Both the position numbers and the translations under genes were made by a program. Of a DNA stretch of 64,000 nt, positions 43,355 through 51,774 are shown in pieces. The stretch is from a bacterium (GTDB lineage: Bacteria > Desulfobacterota > DSWW01), in contig JANQFG010000038.1 in assembly GCA_028277985.1 (NCBI GenBank), positions 1 to 64,000 on the forward strand, read 5' to 3'. Positions within the stretch are counted from its first letter, which is position 1. Each line of letters opens with the position of its first letter. The notes under the pieces were generated by a model that saw nothing but the letters and a program-made list of their open reading frames with translations, did no database searches and was not told the origin of the DNA.

Positions 43355-44797
43355 CTAAGAGTGAGAGGGGTCTTCTCCTCGATAAGGAACTGTGGGTTTT
43401 TTAGAATGGCTATTATTCCGGAGCAATCCTTGGGTGGATCTGTTTAGAGCCGTTGGATTAGGCTTAGGTGTCCGTACGAAGCCAAAAACCTCATAAGAGG
43501 CTAATAAGACAAGCGTGAATAGGATATTGAAGACAAGATAGTAGACACCATCTGTAGTCCCGCGCATCAGAAGTACTATCAAGATAATGTAAGTAGACCA
43601 GACAGTGTTACGAATCACACTATTCCTGTGCACGACATAGTTGTCAAGAATCCGTATAGGTACGATGGTCAGTAGACCAAGCGCTAATATAGTAGCTTGC
43701 CAGCCGAAGCTCAGAACAAACATCCCAATCAGTCCTGGCGGCTGGTTCGCGCGTCTTGAGTAAGTCGCGGTGCCTAGTTCATAGCCGAAAAGAAAAGGCA
43801 TCCCTTCAATTTTCAGTCCCATAGTCCAAGTGTCAGGAAAAGGAAGAAAGATGATACGCCGTAGGATTCCAAAGGGGAAGATGACACCTTGATCTCTATT
43901 CAATCGAATCGCTTCCAGAGAGGCGCGGTAGAAATAGGTCATGTCACCATGCTCGAGCAAGTCAGGTATCCCCTCTGAAAAGGAATATGCCAGCGCATCA
44001 ATAGAATCAACTCTATCCCAGGACATAGCCCTGCCACGCTGCCACGCTATCGCAAAAAAGCCGACAAGCACAAGAGCAAGTATCATTCGTCTACTGATGG
44101 GAAGAGAGCCCTTTTTTCGCTGAAAGAACCCAGCCACTGCACCCGAAACGATGAAGAAAAGCCATTTCCGTCCCCCGGACAGTAGTACCATGGCGACAAT
44201 AGCCCCGTAAACGAGAAAGGATAGTGCCTTGTTGGGCATTCTCAGCTTGAAATCGTAGAACGTGAATACGGTGGTTAGGCCGAGTAAGTAGAAACCAACA
44301 TTCAGTAGTAGACTTCTCACAGTATCATACTTGAACCATTCGAACCGACTGGCACTGACCAATTCCGACAGAGACAATCCAGTCCCAAGAACAAATATAG
44401 AAAGACCGAGGACCGTTGCAAGGCCCGTAGCGAGATAAATAAAGTGCTCAACTTGATGACGATCTCTATCTGATCGTTCTTTGCCAGCAGGCTTCCTCCT
44501 AGGCCTCCTTCTGAATGTAGTTAGGGTGCCAACAACATAGTAGGTTATGGCTGTTATAAATATCGTGACCGAGTAGATCACGTAGACGGTTTCGTCTCTT
44601 ATGGGATCCCCTCTTATGCCCGTAGCGTATCCTACTGTTAGATTCAGAAGAAGCGGGCTGATAACAAGCAGAATAAGAAACAGAACTCCCCAAAGAAATG
44701 TGCAAGGTGACCCACGTGCCTTGACTCTCATTTGAGTTCTTAGGGCAATACCTATAATGAATAGCGAAAGCGCTAGGAGGATGTTGGAAACAGTCAT
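43355..44797 (-). CDS. O-antigen polymerase-like membrane protein (Wzy candidate)
   Basis: The protein has 480 residues from ATG 44797, which begins the first helix (MTVSNILLALSLF..). The tracked TTG at 44857 adds 20 residues without a visible RBS. About 10-12 membrane helices with a cytoplasmic basic linker (FRRRPRRKPAGKERSDRDR) and a large loop before ..GYELGTATYSRRANQPPGLIGMF, as in oligosaccharide repeat-unit polymerases. Sequence identity in Wzy proteins is low, so assignment rests on topology and location. Orientation is opposite to the rest of the locus. Confidence 0.75.
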   Translation of the reverse strand: MTVSNILLALSLFIIGIALRTQMRVKARGSPCTFLWGVLFLILLVISPLLLNLTVGYATGIRGDPIRDETVYVIYSVTIFITAITYYVVGTLTTFRRRPRRKPAGKERSDRDRHQVEHFIYLATGLATVLGLSIFVLGTGLSLSELVSASRFEWFKYDTVRSLLLNVGFYLLGLTTVFTFYDFKLRMPNKALSFLVYGAIVAMVLLSGGRKWLFFIVSGAVAGFFQRKKGSLPISRRMILALVLVGFFAIAWQRGRAMSWDRVDSIDALAYSFSEGIPDLLEHGDMTYFYRASLEAIRLNRDQGVIFPFGILRRIIFLPFPDTWTMGLKIEGMPFLFGYELGTATYSRRANQPPGLIGMFVLSFGWQATILALGLLTIVPIRILDNYVVHRNSVIRNTVWSTYIILIVLLMRGTTDGVYYLVFNILFTLVLLASYEVFGFVRTPKPNPTALNRSTQGLLRNNSHSKKPTVPYRGEDPSHS

Positions 44798-45376
44798 GGA
44801 TAGGTCCGCTGAGGCCTTCAGCCAAGTGGCGAATCCACTTGACGCAACTCCGCTCAAGAAGTTGTCAAATTTCCATCATTGCACAGATTATAGCATTTTT
44901 TTGAGAGGTGTCTATCCAAAAGCTCTCCGATTGGAAATGTATTGCGGCCGTTTTTCCTGGACAGGAGTCCCTAACTCACGGGCGATGTCTCTTTGGGGGA
45001 TTCCCTCAGCAGCCGTACTTCGATGACCATGCAGTGCTGCTTCCTGAGCATGGGCCAGCTCCAACCTTGGGCATAGGCTCTCAAGGGAGATCCTCTCGCT
45101 CAGTAAGGGGGATGTCCTATTCGGGTGATTTCGTAATGTCTAGCATCGGTACTGACTTCGGCCGCGCTTCGATCCGGAGCCGCGTTGTCCCGCAACAGCC
45201 TGCCCCCGGATCTCCGGACAATCCACATTGCCGAGGACCGCAGCAAGTGGTGGACTCAGTTCCTCCTGTTACGGTACAATTTGTATCGGTGTGCAGCCTT
45301 GAGTTGCAGTACCAGCCACCAAAGAGTAGGGACTTCTCCAGCAATATCAACAAGAAGCCCTCGATCAGTTCAGGGT
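44798..45376. other. Gene-poor gap between Wzy candidate and second sulfotransferase
   Basis: Apart from the HTH-like remnant at 44912-45141, only incoherent short frames are present. It probably holds the divergent promoters for both flanking genes, but no clean elements can be assigned. Confidence 0.4.
44912..45141 (-). pseudogene. Possible remnant of an HTH (transposase-like) gene
   Basis: A minus-strand frame without a Met start runs between two stops and contains HRSTAAEGIPQRDIARELGTP, which looks like the helix-turn-helix of transposase or resolvase N-termini (..QRDIARELG..). The frame breaks on both sides. The 44798-45376 gap is otherwise without a gene and sits between the inverted polymerase gene and an extra sulfotransferase, where an insertion scar would be expected. 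Confidence 0.3.
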
Positions 45377-46261
45377 ATGCCTATGTGTAGAATAGACGCC
45401 ATGATCATTGGGACGCAAAAGGCAGGCACAACGTCCTTTGCATATTATCTGTCACAACATCCTAGAATAATGTGTCACATTGACAGAGGCCTGAAGGAGT
45501 TTTCTTTCTTCATTGAAGATAGGATCTCTTCCATTCCCTTTGATGACTACTTTCTGGAGAGTTACCTACGACATCCTGAGCAAGATGAACTCGTTTTGGC
45601 GAAGAACGTTAGCATCATGTTTAGTCCTGAAGCGGTGAGGCGGCTCAGGGATCATAACCCGGATTGCAAGCTTATTGTAATGCTCAGAAACCCAATCGAT
45701 CGAGCCTATTCCTCGTTTTGGTACGAGAAATTCAGAGGTTCAGAAGTTTTGGAGACATTTGAAGAAGCAATCCTCGGAGGTGCACGCAATGAGGAAGTAG
45801 TCGCTAAGAAGCATCATCGGCCGTATCTGACGCAAGGCTTGTATTTCGAACAGCTAACAACAATTGAGAAGGTGTTCGATGGGCGCCGGCCTCTAGTAAT
45901 ATTACTTGAGGATCTAAAAGACTCACCTCATGATGTTATACAACAAACATTCGAGTTTCTTCACATTCAACAATATGACATCGAGACCAATGAAGTTGTT
46001 AATCCGGCAAAAGCTGTTCGTTCACCTCGGCTAGCGCAACTCGTTTACAATCAAAGCTATGCCAAGTCACTAGCAAAAAAGCTAATACCTCTAAATGTAA
46101 GAAGAAGGATTCGAAACTCGATCCAGGAGATGAACTCCTACGAACAGAAACCTCCAAAGATGAAGCAGACGACACGGGAAAGAATGATCGAGTACTACCG
46201 TCCACATAATGATCGATTGTGTGAATACATTGGCAGGGATTTGAGCGCTTGGAACAAGTAG
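45377..46261 (+). CDS. Sulfotransferase family protein (2)
   Basis: The protein has 294 residues. The 5'-PSB loop is MIIGTQKAGTTSFAYYLSQHP and the 3'-PB motif is VMLRNPIDRAYSSFWYE, closely matching heparan-sulfate-type sulfotransferase patterns (GTQKAGTT / RNPIDRAYS). The first 64 codons of the tracked frame are atypical, so ATG 45377 (or ATG 45383) is chosen. It is unrelated in detail to the sulfotransferase at 36020, suggesting two different sulfation positions or targets. It is followed by a strong bidirectional terminator at 46449. Confidence 0.87.
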   Translation: MPMCRIDAMIIGTQKAGTTSFAYYLSQHPRIMCHIDRGLKEFSFFIEDRISSIPFDDYFLESYLRHPEQDELVLAKNVSIMFSPEAVRRLRDHNPDCKLIVMLRNPIDRAYSSFWYEKFRGSEVLETFEEAILGGARNEEVVAKKHHRPYLTQGLYFEQLTTIEKVFDGRRPLVILLEDLKDSPHDVIQQTFEFLHIQQYDIETNEVVNPAKAVRSPRLAQLVYNQSYAKSLAKKLIPLNVRRRIRNSIQEMNSYEQKPPKMKQTTRERMIEYYRPHNDRLCEYIGRDLSAWNK

Positions 46262-46448
46262 CGTTTCCTGTAAACGAGAAAGTAAGATCAACAGAGGGGG
46301 CCAGATTAGCTGGCAAAGGCCCTAGGCTTCGGCATCCGATCCGGTCAAACAGCGCTCAAGCCCAGCGGGTCGTTGCCGTCAGGGAAGGGGAAGACAGCCT
46401 GGACGTAACAAGAATCAAGGATTGAGGGAAGCACAACCGTGGCAGCAT

Positions 46449-46484
46449 GAAAAAGAGCCCTCGGCAAGGCCGAGGGCTCTTTTT
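46449..46484. terminator. Bidirectional intrinsic terminator
   Basis: AAAAAGAGCCCTCGGC - AAG - GCCGAGGGCTCTTTTT is a perfect 16-bp stem with U-tracts on both strands. It serves the sulfotransferase gene (plus) and the PEP-CTERM gene ending at 46563 (minus). Confidence 0.95.
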
Positions 46485-46562
46485 CACACTAAGAAAGCCC
46501 AGATAGAGAGTTTGTGCTAGGAGAGAGGCATGAATCTATCTGTCGTCTGAGATATTGTGTCT

Positions 46563-47279
46563 CTAGCTCTTGACCCTCCGTCTTAGCGCACTGAGGCCGA
46601 TAAGGCCGCTACCCAAGAGAAGCATCGTCCCCGGTTCCGGAGTAGGATGGGGAGCTACACCATCAACCAGAAGGATGAGGTCGTTGTAGTCCCCGTCACC
46701 AAGTCCGGCCTTTCCTTCCCAGCCGAACAAGTAGACAGAGTCACTCAGGTCGATCCCATGAAGCTCTTCATAGGACAGTATAAGGAACTCGGGAACCTCC
46801 AATGCTACGAAGTGGTCTTCCTGAACGGTGAGCTCGCTGTCCGAATACCACCGAACATCTTCCGTCCCATCGCGGTTTGTATCGATCCCTTCCCACCACC
46901 TGAATTCTTCGCCCACCGAGAATGGCACCTGCACGTAGTTCTCTCCGAATGAAAGGCTTCCGAAATCGATCAACATTTCGAGACTTCCATTCTGAACCCC
47001 AAATGACTGAATTCCCCCCGCGTACCACATCTCAGCGAGAACGGTTCCGTCCTGCGCTACCCACCAGTGGTCTTGCCCGTCTGGTACGCCATATAAGGAG
47101 AACAGTTGATCCGAAGAGGTTGAGCTGTCATTGAAAAGGGTGTTCCAGACATTGTACAGATTCTGCTCAGAGCCGCTTCCATCTGATGGCCAGGGATCGT
47201 TGATCGGTACAGCCATAGCGACTTGAGACACACCAAGGATCAGTAAAGATGCTAACAGGATGGTTGATAATCTTCTCAT
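46563..47279 (-). CDS. PEP-CTERM sorting-domain protein with DUF4114-like domain
   Basis: The protein has 238 residues. The signal peptide runs MRRLSTILLASLLILGVSQVAMA. The C-terminus is PTPEPGTMLLLGSGLIGLSALRRRVKS, a textbook PEP-CTERM signal (PEP motif, hydrophobic helix, Arg cluster) for exosortase processing. Just before it, DSVYLFGWEGKAGLGDGDYNDLI resembles the Ca-binding end of DUF4114. ATG 47279 follows GGAGG by 10 nt. Expression is predicted to depend on the sigma-54 promoter at 47336, as known for PEP-CTERM genes under PrsR/PrsK. It likely goes to the extracellular matrix with the polysaccharide. Confidence 0.92.
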   Translation of the reverse strand: MRRLSTILLASLLILGVSQVAMAVPINDPWPSDGSGSEQNLYNVWNTLFNDSSTSSDQLFSLYGVPDGQDHWWVAQDGTVLAEMWYAGGIQSFGVQNGSLEMLIDFGSLSFGENYVQVPFSVGEEFRWWEGIDTNRDGTEDVRWYSDSELTVQEDHFVALEVPEFLILSYEELHGIDLSDSVYLFGWEGKAGLGDGDYNDLILLVDGVAPHPTPEPGTMLLLGSGLIGLSALRRRVKS

Positions 47280-47335
47280 TTTGTTCGCGCCTCCATGAAG
47301 TGGTTTCCCGATGCTTCGCTGATGCACGTTCTAAC

Positions 47336-47351
47336 AGCAAGAGACGTGCCA
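47336..47351 (-). promoter_or_regulatory. Sigma-54 (-24/-12) promoter of the PEP-CTERM gene
   Basis: The minus strand reads TGGCACGTCTCTTGCT, matching the consensus TGGCACG-N4-TTGCW in every conserved position including the invariant GG and GC. It lies 57 nt upstream of the start codon. Confidence 0.9.
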
Positions 47352-47438
47352 GATTGCAGGGGAAGGAAAAGCGGCAGGAAATCGCAGGGTTATGGCCTGC
47401 TATGAAACAATTGCATAGCACAACCATCTGGGTGTGGG

Positions 47439-47455
47439 AAAGTGGTTTCCACTTT
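47439..47455 (-). promoter_or_regulatory. Candidate enhancer-binding-protein site
   Basis: AAAGTGG-TTT-CCACTTT is a perfect 7-bp inverted repeat located about 90 bp upstream of the -24 element, the usual position of an activator site for sigma-54 promoters. A half-like GAAGTGGTTTCCC recurs at 47297. Confidence 0.5.
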
Positions 47456-47525
47456 TGAGGTGTAGGAACGCCACTGTGCTGGGGGACGACCTCAGTCGCT
47501 TGCGTGTCGTCGCAAAGTCCGACGG

Positions 47526-47564
47526 AAAGAAAACAGGGATACCCCTTGGCGAGGGTATCCCTGT
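47526..47564 (-). terminator. Intrinsic terminator of the lectin PEP-CTERM gene
   Basis: ACAGGGATACCC...GGGTATCCCTGT forms a 12-bp stem (47533-47564). On the minus strand it is followed by TTTTCTTT. It lies about 35 nt after the stop at 47599. Confidence 0.85.
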
Positions 47565-47598
47565 CAGTGATTAGAGGTTTTGTTTAGAGGTTGCTGCT

Positions 47599-48183
47599 TT
47601 ATTTCTTGCCCATGAATCTCTTCCGGAATCCTGCAAACCCGATCATACCTACCCCGAGAAGAAGCATCGTAGACGGTTCCGGATGGGGAATGGGAGGCCC
47701 ATACTCTACGATGTATCCACCCATGTGCCGCCTGTTGTCCATGTCATCCCATTCGCCCGTGAGCGTATCCCAGTAATGGAGATAGTGCTGGGTCCCGCCC
47801 ACGCCGTTATTGGGTTCGTTCGGATGCCATGGCTCGTAGATCCAGTCTTCCCCGGTGACCCACGCCCAGAAGCCGTCGGGCTCCGCGGTCAACTCTGTCT
47901 GGTAACCACCCAACCAGTAGCTCGCGTACCTACCCCGTTCCAGGTTGTCGTTCAGCAGGTTCCAGACGAACGCATTCTCTTCTGCGCTGGTGAGCGTTAC
48001 AAGATGACCGCCATCGGTGTAGTCCGTCGCCAGGTCTTTCGCGTCTTCCCAAGTCAGGCCGCGGCCTACCCACACGACCTCATACCAATGGCCGTTTCCG
48101 TCCCACTGGAATTTCTCCGCACCTGCGGTCGTTGCCAGAAGAAGAATGGCTCCTGCCATAATGATTGTTTTTGCAGCTTTCAT
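47599..48183 (-). CDS. C-type lectin-domain PEP-CTERM protein
   Basis: The protein has 194 residues. The signal peptide ends at TTAGA. A C-type-lectin-like domain (about 25-165) has TWEDAKDLATDYTDGGHLVTLTSAEEN, YWLGGYQ, the carbohydrate/Ca motif EPNN and the WDD strand (GEWDDM). The end is HPEPSTMLLLGVGMIGFAGFRKRFMGKK, a PEP-CTERM signal. It likely binds a glycan in the extracellular matrix after exosortase processing. GGAGG precedes the ATG. Unlike its neighbour at 46563, I find no sigma-54 promoter directly upstream. Confidence 0.92.
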   Translation of the reverse strand: MKAAKTIIMAGAILLLATTAGAEKFQWDGNGHWYEVVWVGRGLTWEDAKDLATDYTDGGHLVTLTSAEENAFVWNLLNDNLERGRYASYWLGGYQTELTAEPDGFWAWVTGEDWIYEPWHPNEPNNGVGGTQHYLHYWDTLTGEWDDMDNRRHMGGYIVEYGPPIPHPEPSTMLLLGVGMIGFAGFRKRFMGKK

Positions 48184-48447
48184 GCCTGCCCACCTCCGTT
48201 GAGGAGCGCTCTCTCTTTAGGGTGGTAAATACACCCCACACAGCCCGATGTACCTACCGGGTAATAGTCTGTGATGCTCCCCCCCAGGAGGGAGTTTCTG
48301 GTTTTTAACATCTCTTTTTCTTTATTTTTCGTTTCAGGGGCGGGAGCCGTGCTGAGGAATTACCTTTTTTGTTTCAATGACGGCAACTTACGGGGATCGG
48401 CGTTGCCCTGGGAGGGCGTGGTGGGGTGCGGTAAAGGCCGGGGTCGG

Positions 48448-48972
48448 CTAGCTCTCCTGCTCGGTGTGATCGTCCTCGGTCCAGGAGATGGTGAGCTCTT
48501 TTACGCCGAATTCCACTGCCTCCTTGTAGCTCTCCATATAGAGGTCGATCTGGTTCCGCTTTCGGTAGTGCATCCGGTCCATGACGACCACTTTGCCTAT
48601 TCCTTCGATGTGGACTTCCTTGCCGCGGGTCAGACCGCTCCTCTCCAGGTCTCTGGAGATTGCTATGATTCCGGGTCGGACCTTGTCTCCCCAAGCGCAG
48701 ATCTCTGGGGTATCGTCTGTTTGACGGGGGACGGCGTTGTATGCGGTCGCCTTGACGACGCGGGTAACCTTGGTTCGCTTTTTCTTCGAAGGTTTCTTCC
48801 TTTCGGCCAGAGTGGTGTCTGGTTGCTCTGGGGCAGGCGCTACCATGGCGAGCTCTTCCTGAACGGATGCTTCAGGCTGGGGCGCTACAGGAGGATGAAC
48901 CCTGCGGTTGTCTGCAAGGAAGGCGAAGACCGTAATGGACACGAATACAATGGAAGCCCTCAAGGAATGCAT
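48448..48972 (-). CDS. 3D-domain (Asp-Asp-Asp) protein, likely cell-wall acting
   Basis: The protein has 174 residues. An N-terminal membrane/signal segment (SIVFVSITVFAFLA) and a Pro/Ala-rich linker precede a basic KKPSKKKRTKV stretch. The C-terminal 3D domain follows: VVKATAYNAVPRQTDDTPEICAWGDKVRPGIIAISRDL ... GKVVVMDRMHYRKRNQIDLYM, with the conserved Asp residues in TDD, VVMDRM and IDLYM. 3D domains form double-psi barrels of lytic-transglycosylase type (MltA/RpfB end), so peptidoglycan binding or cleavage is likely. Confidence 0.85.
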   Translation of the reverse strand: MHSLRASIVFVSITVFAFLADNRRVHPPVAPQPEASVQEELAMVAPAPEQPDTTLAERKKPSKKKRTKVTRVVKATAYNAVPRQTDDTPEICAWGDKVRPGIIAISRDLERSGLTRGKEVHIEGIGKVVVMDRMHYRKRNQIDLYMESYKEAVEFGVKELTISWTEDDHTEQES

Positions 48973-49390
48973 GCGTCACCTCTATGTGGAAAAGGCTTTT
49001 GCCTCACTCCTCGGGTGCTTCCATCCGGGAAGGCACCCTTGCTGTGTAACAAGGATTAGGGAGTGGAGGCTAGCACAACAAATAAAACGAGTCAACGCGA
49101 ATTAAAATCAGCAATCTCCATGCCAGTAAGGGGATGCAAGAGCCGCTCCTTAAAGCGATCTCTTTTCAGTGAATACCTAATGATGCGTTTTCAATAAGTT
49201 TTGTTTCCGAAAGGATCAAGCGTACCGAGAGTTCTCCAAGCCCGCGTCCTTTGCGAAAAAAGGGAAAACGGTTTCCCAGGAGAGAAAGGGAATTTCCATG
49301 GATCCTCTGCATGTACGACTTCGTTCGGTATGGTAGCGAGGACGTCAAGCGCCGCCTGCTTGTTTCCTACTCGTGCCTTGTGAGATCCTT
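48973..49390. other. Divergent intergenic region
   Basis: Left part: leader and promoter of the 3D-domain gene. From 49100 to 49390 I see no gene, repeat or clear promoter; it is the upstream region of the DUF362 gene. Confidence 0.4.
49067..49095 (-). promoter_or_regulatory. Predicted promoter of the 3D-domain gene with structured leader
   Basis: On the minus strand TTGACT (49090-49095), 17 nt, then TAGCCT (49067-49072). The leader of about 85 nt contains a hairpin GGGTGCCTTCC-CGGAT-GGAAGCACCC (about 49012-49041) and then AGGC-AAAA-GCCTTTT. Confidence 0.45.
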
Positions 49391-50191
49391 ATGTCTATGA
49401 ACTCTGCTGTTGTTGTTCCCTTCAAGGATTATGAGAGAACGGTCTTCAAGCTGCTGGACCAGCTCGGAGTGGCGCCGCTGCTCGCCGAGCAGGGACTCAT
49501 CCTGCTCAAGCCGAACCTGGTGACCAGCTCACCGCCACCGGTGACCACCGATGTGGGGATGGTTGCCGCTGTGGCGAAGTGGTGCAGGGAGGTGACCAGC
49601 GCGACGATTGTGGTCGTGGAAGGGAGCGGTGAAGGTGAGACGCACAAGAACTACCGCCACCTCGGGTACAGGAAGGTCCCTGCCGACGACTTCATAGACC
49701 TGGACCGGGAAGAGATCGCCGAGTACGCTCATCCGAAAGCAGAGCGTTTCCCGAGGATCTGGCTCCCCAAGCTCATGACCCAGGGATTTCTCATTTCGAT
49801 TCCGGTTCTCAAGGATCACTCCATCGCCGGGGTGACCCTGAGTATCAAGAACATGATCGGGATGCTGCCGGCCAGCCGCTACGGTGGGTACTGGTCCTTC
49901 AAGAAGTCTGCGGTTCACGACGGCGATCTGGATCAGGCGATCGCAGACTTGGCTCTCTACCGTGCGCCGGACCTCTCCCTCGTCGACGGGCGCATTGGCA
50001 TGAAGGGCAGCCACTTGAGCGGTATCCCCTGCAGCCCGCAGAAAAAGGTCCTCATAGGAGGTTTGAACCCCTGGTCCGTGGATGCGAGGTCGGCGTGGAT
50101 TCTCGGGTGGAGCTGGGAGCAGATCGGGCACTTGAGCGCCACGCGGTCTTTGTTCTCCGAGCCTACCACATGTAAAGAACCTGATATTTGA
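49391..50191 (+). CDS. DUF362 domain-containing protein
   Basis: The protein has 266 residues from ATG 49391 (a second ATG is at 49397; the tracked GTG at 49373 seems too far upstream). The DUF362 pattern is clear: ILLKPNLVTSSPPPVTTDVGMVAAVAKWC, VVEGSGEGETHKNYRHLGY, ISIPVLKDHSIAGVTLSIKNMIG and VDGRIGMKGSHLSG. No Cys-rich ferredoxin extension is present. The function of the family is unsettled. The last 29 nt overlap tail-to-tail with the converging DUF4139 gene. Confidence 0.85.
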   Translation: MSMNSAVVVPFKDYERTVFKLLDQLGVAPLLAEQGLILLKPNLVTSSPPPVTTDVGMVAAVAKWCREVTSATIVVVEGSGEGETHKNYRHLGYRKVPADDFIDLDREEIAEYAHPKAERFPRIWLPKLMTQGFLISIPVLKDHSIAGVTLSIKNMIGMLPASRYGGYWSFKKSAVHDGDLDQAIADLALYRAPDLSLVDGRIGMKGSHLSGIPCSPQKKVLIGGLNPWSVDARSAWILGWSWEQIGHLSATRSLFSEPTTCKEPDI

Positions 50192-51539
50192 ATGTCTTCT
50201 CGCCCTTCTTCAGCACGGACACTTCGAACTCGACCTTTTGGGCCTCCTTCTTACGAACCTTCGGCGTCGGGCCGATGAACTTCCAGTCCCCGCGGAAGTG
50301 CTCGACCACCGTGACGGTCACCGGGGTTTCCTTGCGGTTGCGTAGTTGAATCTCTACGGTCTCCTGGCGGGAGCGCTTGCTGACCTGGCGCGTCTCGAGG
50401 AGCGTGCGCTCGCCTACGATGTCAAAGGCGTTGCCCAGGTGGACGCGAACCTCTTCTCCTTCGGCCACGTGCCCGATCCGATCTTCGCCCGCAAAGGCAG
50501 CGGTCTTGTCGTCCGCTTCCTTGTACACCCGCATGCGGCCTCCCGGCAGCGGCATGCCCATGCCGTTCTCTTTGGTGTTCTTTAGCACGAGGTTCACCCG
50601 GACCTTGGTCTGGTCGCGGTCGCCGTCATAGCTGAACTCCTTGTCCGCCTTGACCGAGGAGGGCGGGAAGAGGTTGAGCTGTTTGCTCTGCCGGTCGGTG
50701 AGAGTGGCGGTACGGTCGAGTGTGTAGAGGTGGTACTCGAACAGGGGCTTCTCCTCGAAACTCGGGCCAGAGGCTTTGGCGGACATCATTGCGCCTTCCA
50801 TTCGCATTCCGTCTCGGGCTCGATAGGGTTGTGGGGTGACTCTGTGCACGTCACCGGCCACGAGACGGATCCCTGCGTCCTTGAAAGAACGGCCCGAGCG
50901 GTTGTCGATGGAGGCCCAGCCGGACAACTCCAGAAGGCCCTCCTCTTCCCGAATGGTTGCGATGTATTCGGCTTGCCACTGGATGCCCTTCGTGAGGTAG
51001 CGGATCTGGGCTTCGTGCCTTCCCGACCTCGTGGCCTCCAGCATCCAGACCAGGGAGGGTTTGGTGACCAGGCCCTCCGGAAGGGCGGGAAACTGGAGGG
51101 TCGCGATCGATTGGCCCTTGATGACCTGCACCGCACCTTCCTCGAGCTCGAGAATCGCATCTCCGGCTTGTGCGCTGAGCAGGCTGCCTCGGTATGTCCC
51201 CCCCTCTTCGATGGTGATGACCACGGGCTGGCCGAGGTAGCGCTCCATCAGACGGCCTGTTCCTGTGAGATCGAATTCGAATCGTTGTTCGTGGAGGGTG
51301 ACGGTATCGGGCGACGTCAATGATTGGAAGCGCACCGAGGTCGGTTCGATCAGGCCCGGTACGTCGGAAATCCTGACCTCCTGCATGCCCCGGGTCAGGC
51401 GAAGGCTGCGCGCCTCCTGGATCATGGCGAAGTTGTCGTTGTAGATCGTGAGTGTTGTGTTCGGCTCTTCCGCCGCGAACGCGGCGGCCGCCAGCGCAAC
51501 GGTGATCCAAAGGCTCAGACAGAGAGTTGATATTCGCAC
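50163..51539 (-). CDS. DUF4139 domain-containing secreted protein
   Basis: The protein has 458 residues from GTG 51539, which has AAGGAGG 6 nt upstream. The tracked start at 51659 lies inside a REP element and is rejected. Signal peptide STLCLSLWITVALAAAAFA. The N-terminal part (NTTLTIYNDNFAMIQEARSLRLTRGMQEV..DVP) and C-terminal beta region (VRVNLVLKNTKENGMGMPLPGGRMRVYKEAD.., RNRKETPVTVTVVEHFRGDWKF) are typical DUF4139. It is periplasmic or surface located; its function is unknown. Confidence 0.87.
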   Translation of the reverse strand: MRISTLCLSLWITVALAAAAFAAEEPNTTLTIYNDNFAMIQEARSLRLTRGMQEVRISDVPGLIEPTSVRFQSLTSPDTVTLHEQRFEFDLTGTGRLMERYLGQPVVITIEEGGTYRGSLLSAQAGDAILELEEGAVQVIKGQSIATLQFPALPEGLVTKPSLVWMLEATRSGRHEAQIRYLTKGIQWQAEYIATIREEEGLLELSGWASIDNRSGRSFKDAGIRLVAGDVHRVTPQPYRARDGMRMEGAMMSAKASGPSFEEKPLFEYHLYTLDRTATLTDRQSKQLNLFPPSSVKADKEFSYDGDRDQTKVRVNLVLKNTKENGMGMPLPGGRMRVYKEADDKTAAFAGEDRIGHVAEGEEVRVHLGNAFDIVGERTLLETRQVSKRSRQETVEIQLRNRKETPVTVTVVEHFRGDWKFIGPTPKVRKKEAQKVEFEVSVLKKGEKTFKYQVLYMW

Positions 51540-51581
51540 AGTGATCCTCCTTGTTCTTTTCCTTATTAGGTACAGGCATTT

Positions 51582-51669
51582 GAATTGGGGACAGCCACCG
51601 ATTTCGCCAAAAATCAGTGGCTGTCCCCAATTAAGCCATAAATGGGTGGCTGTCCCCAATTAAGCCGCA
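51582..51669. repeat. REP-like palindrome, family B, with extra right arm
   Basis: AATTGGGGACAGCCACCGATTT pairs with AATCAGTGGCTGTCCCCAATT (51613-51632). A second right arm GGGTGGCTGTCCCCAATTAAG follows. Copies at 13945, 15631 and 63190 share the core. Confidence 0.88.
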
Positions 51670-51774
51670 GCGGTTCATGCCTCATCCTAGAGAAAAGGCA
51701 CGAAGCGAATCAATGGACTGCGTACCGGCTCATCAGGAATAACGAAGAACCGACTCATTTGGTTTCAACGACGA

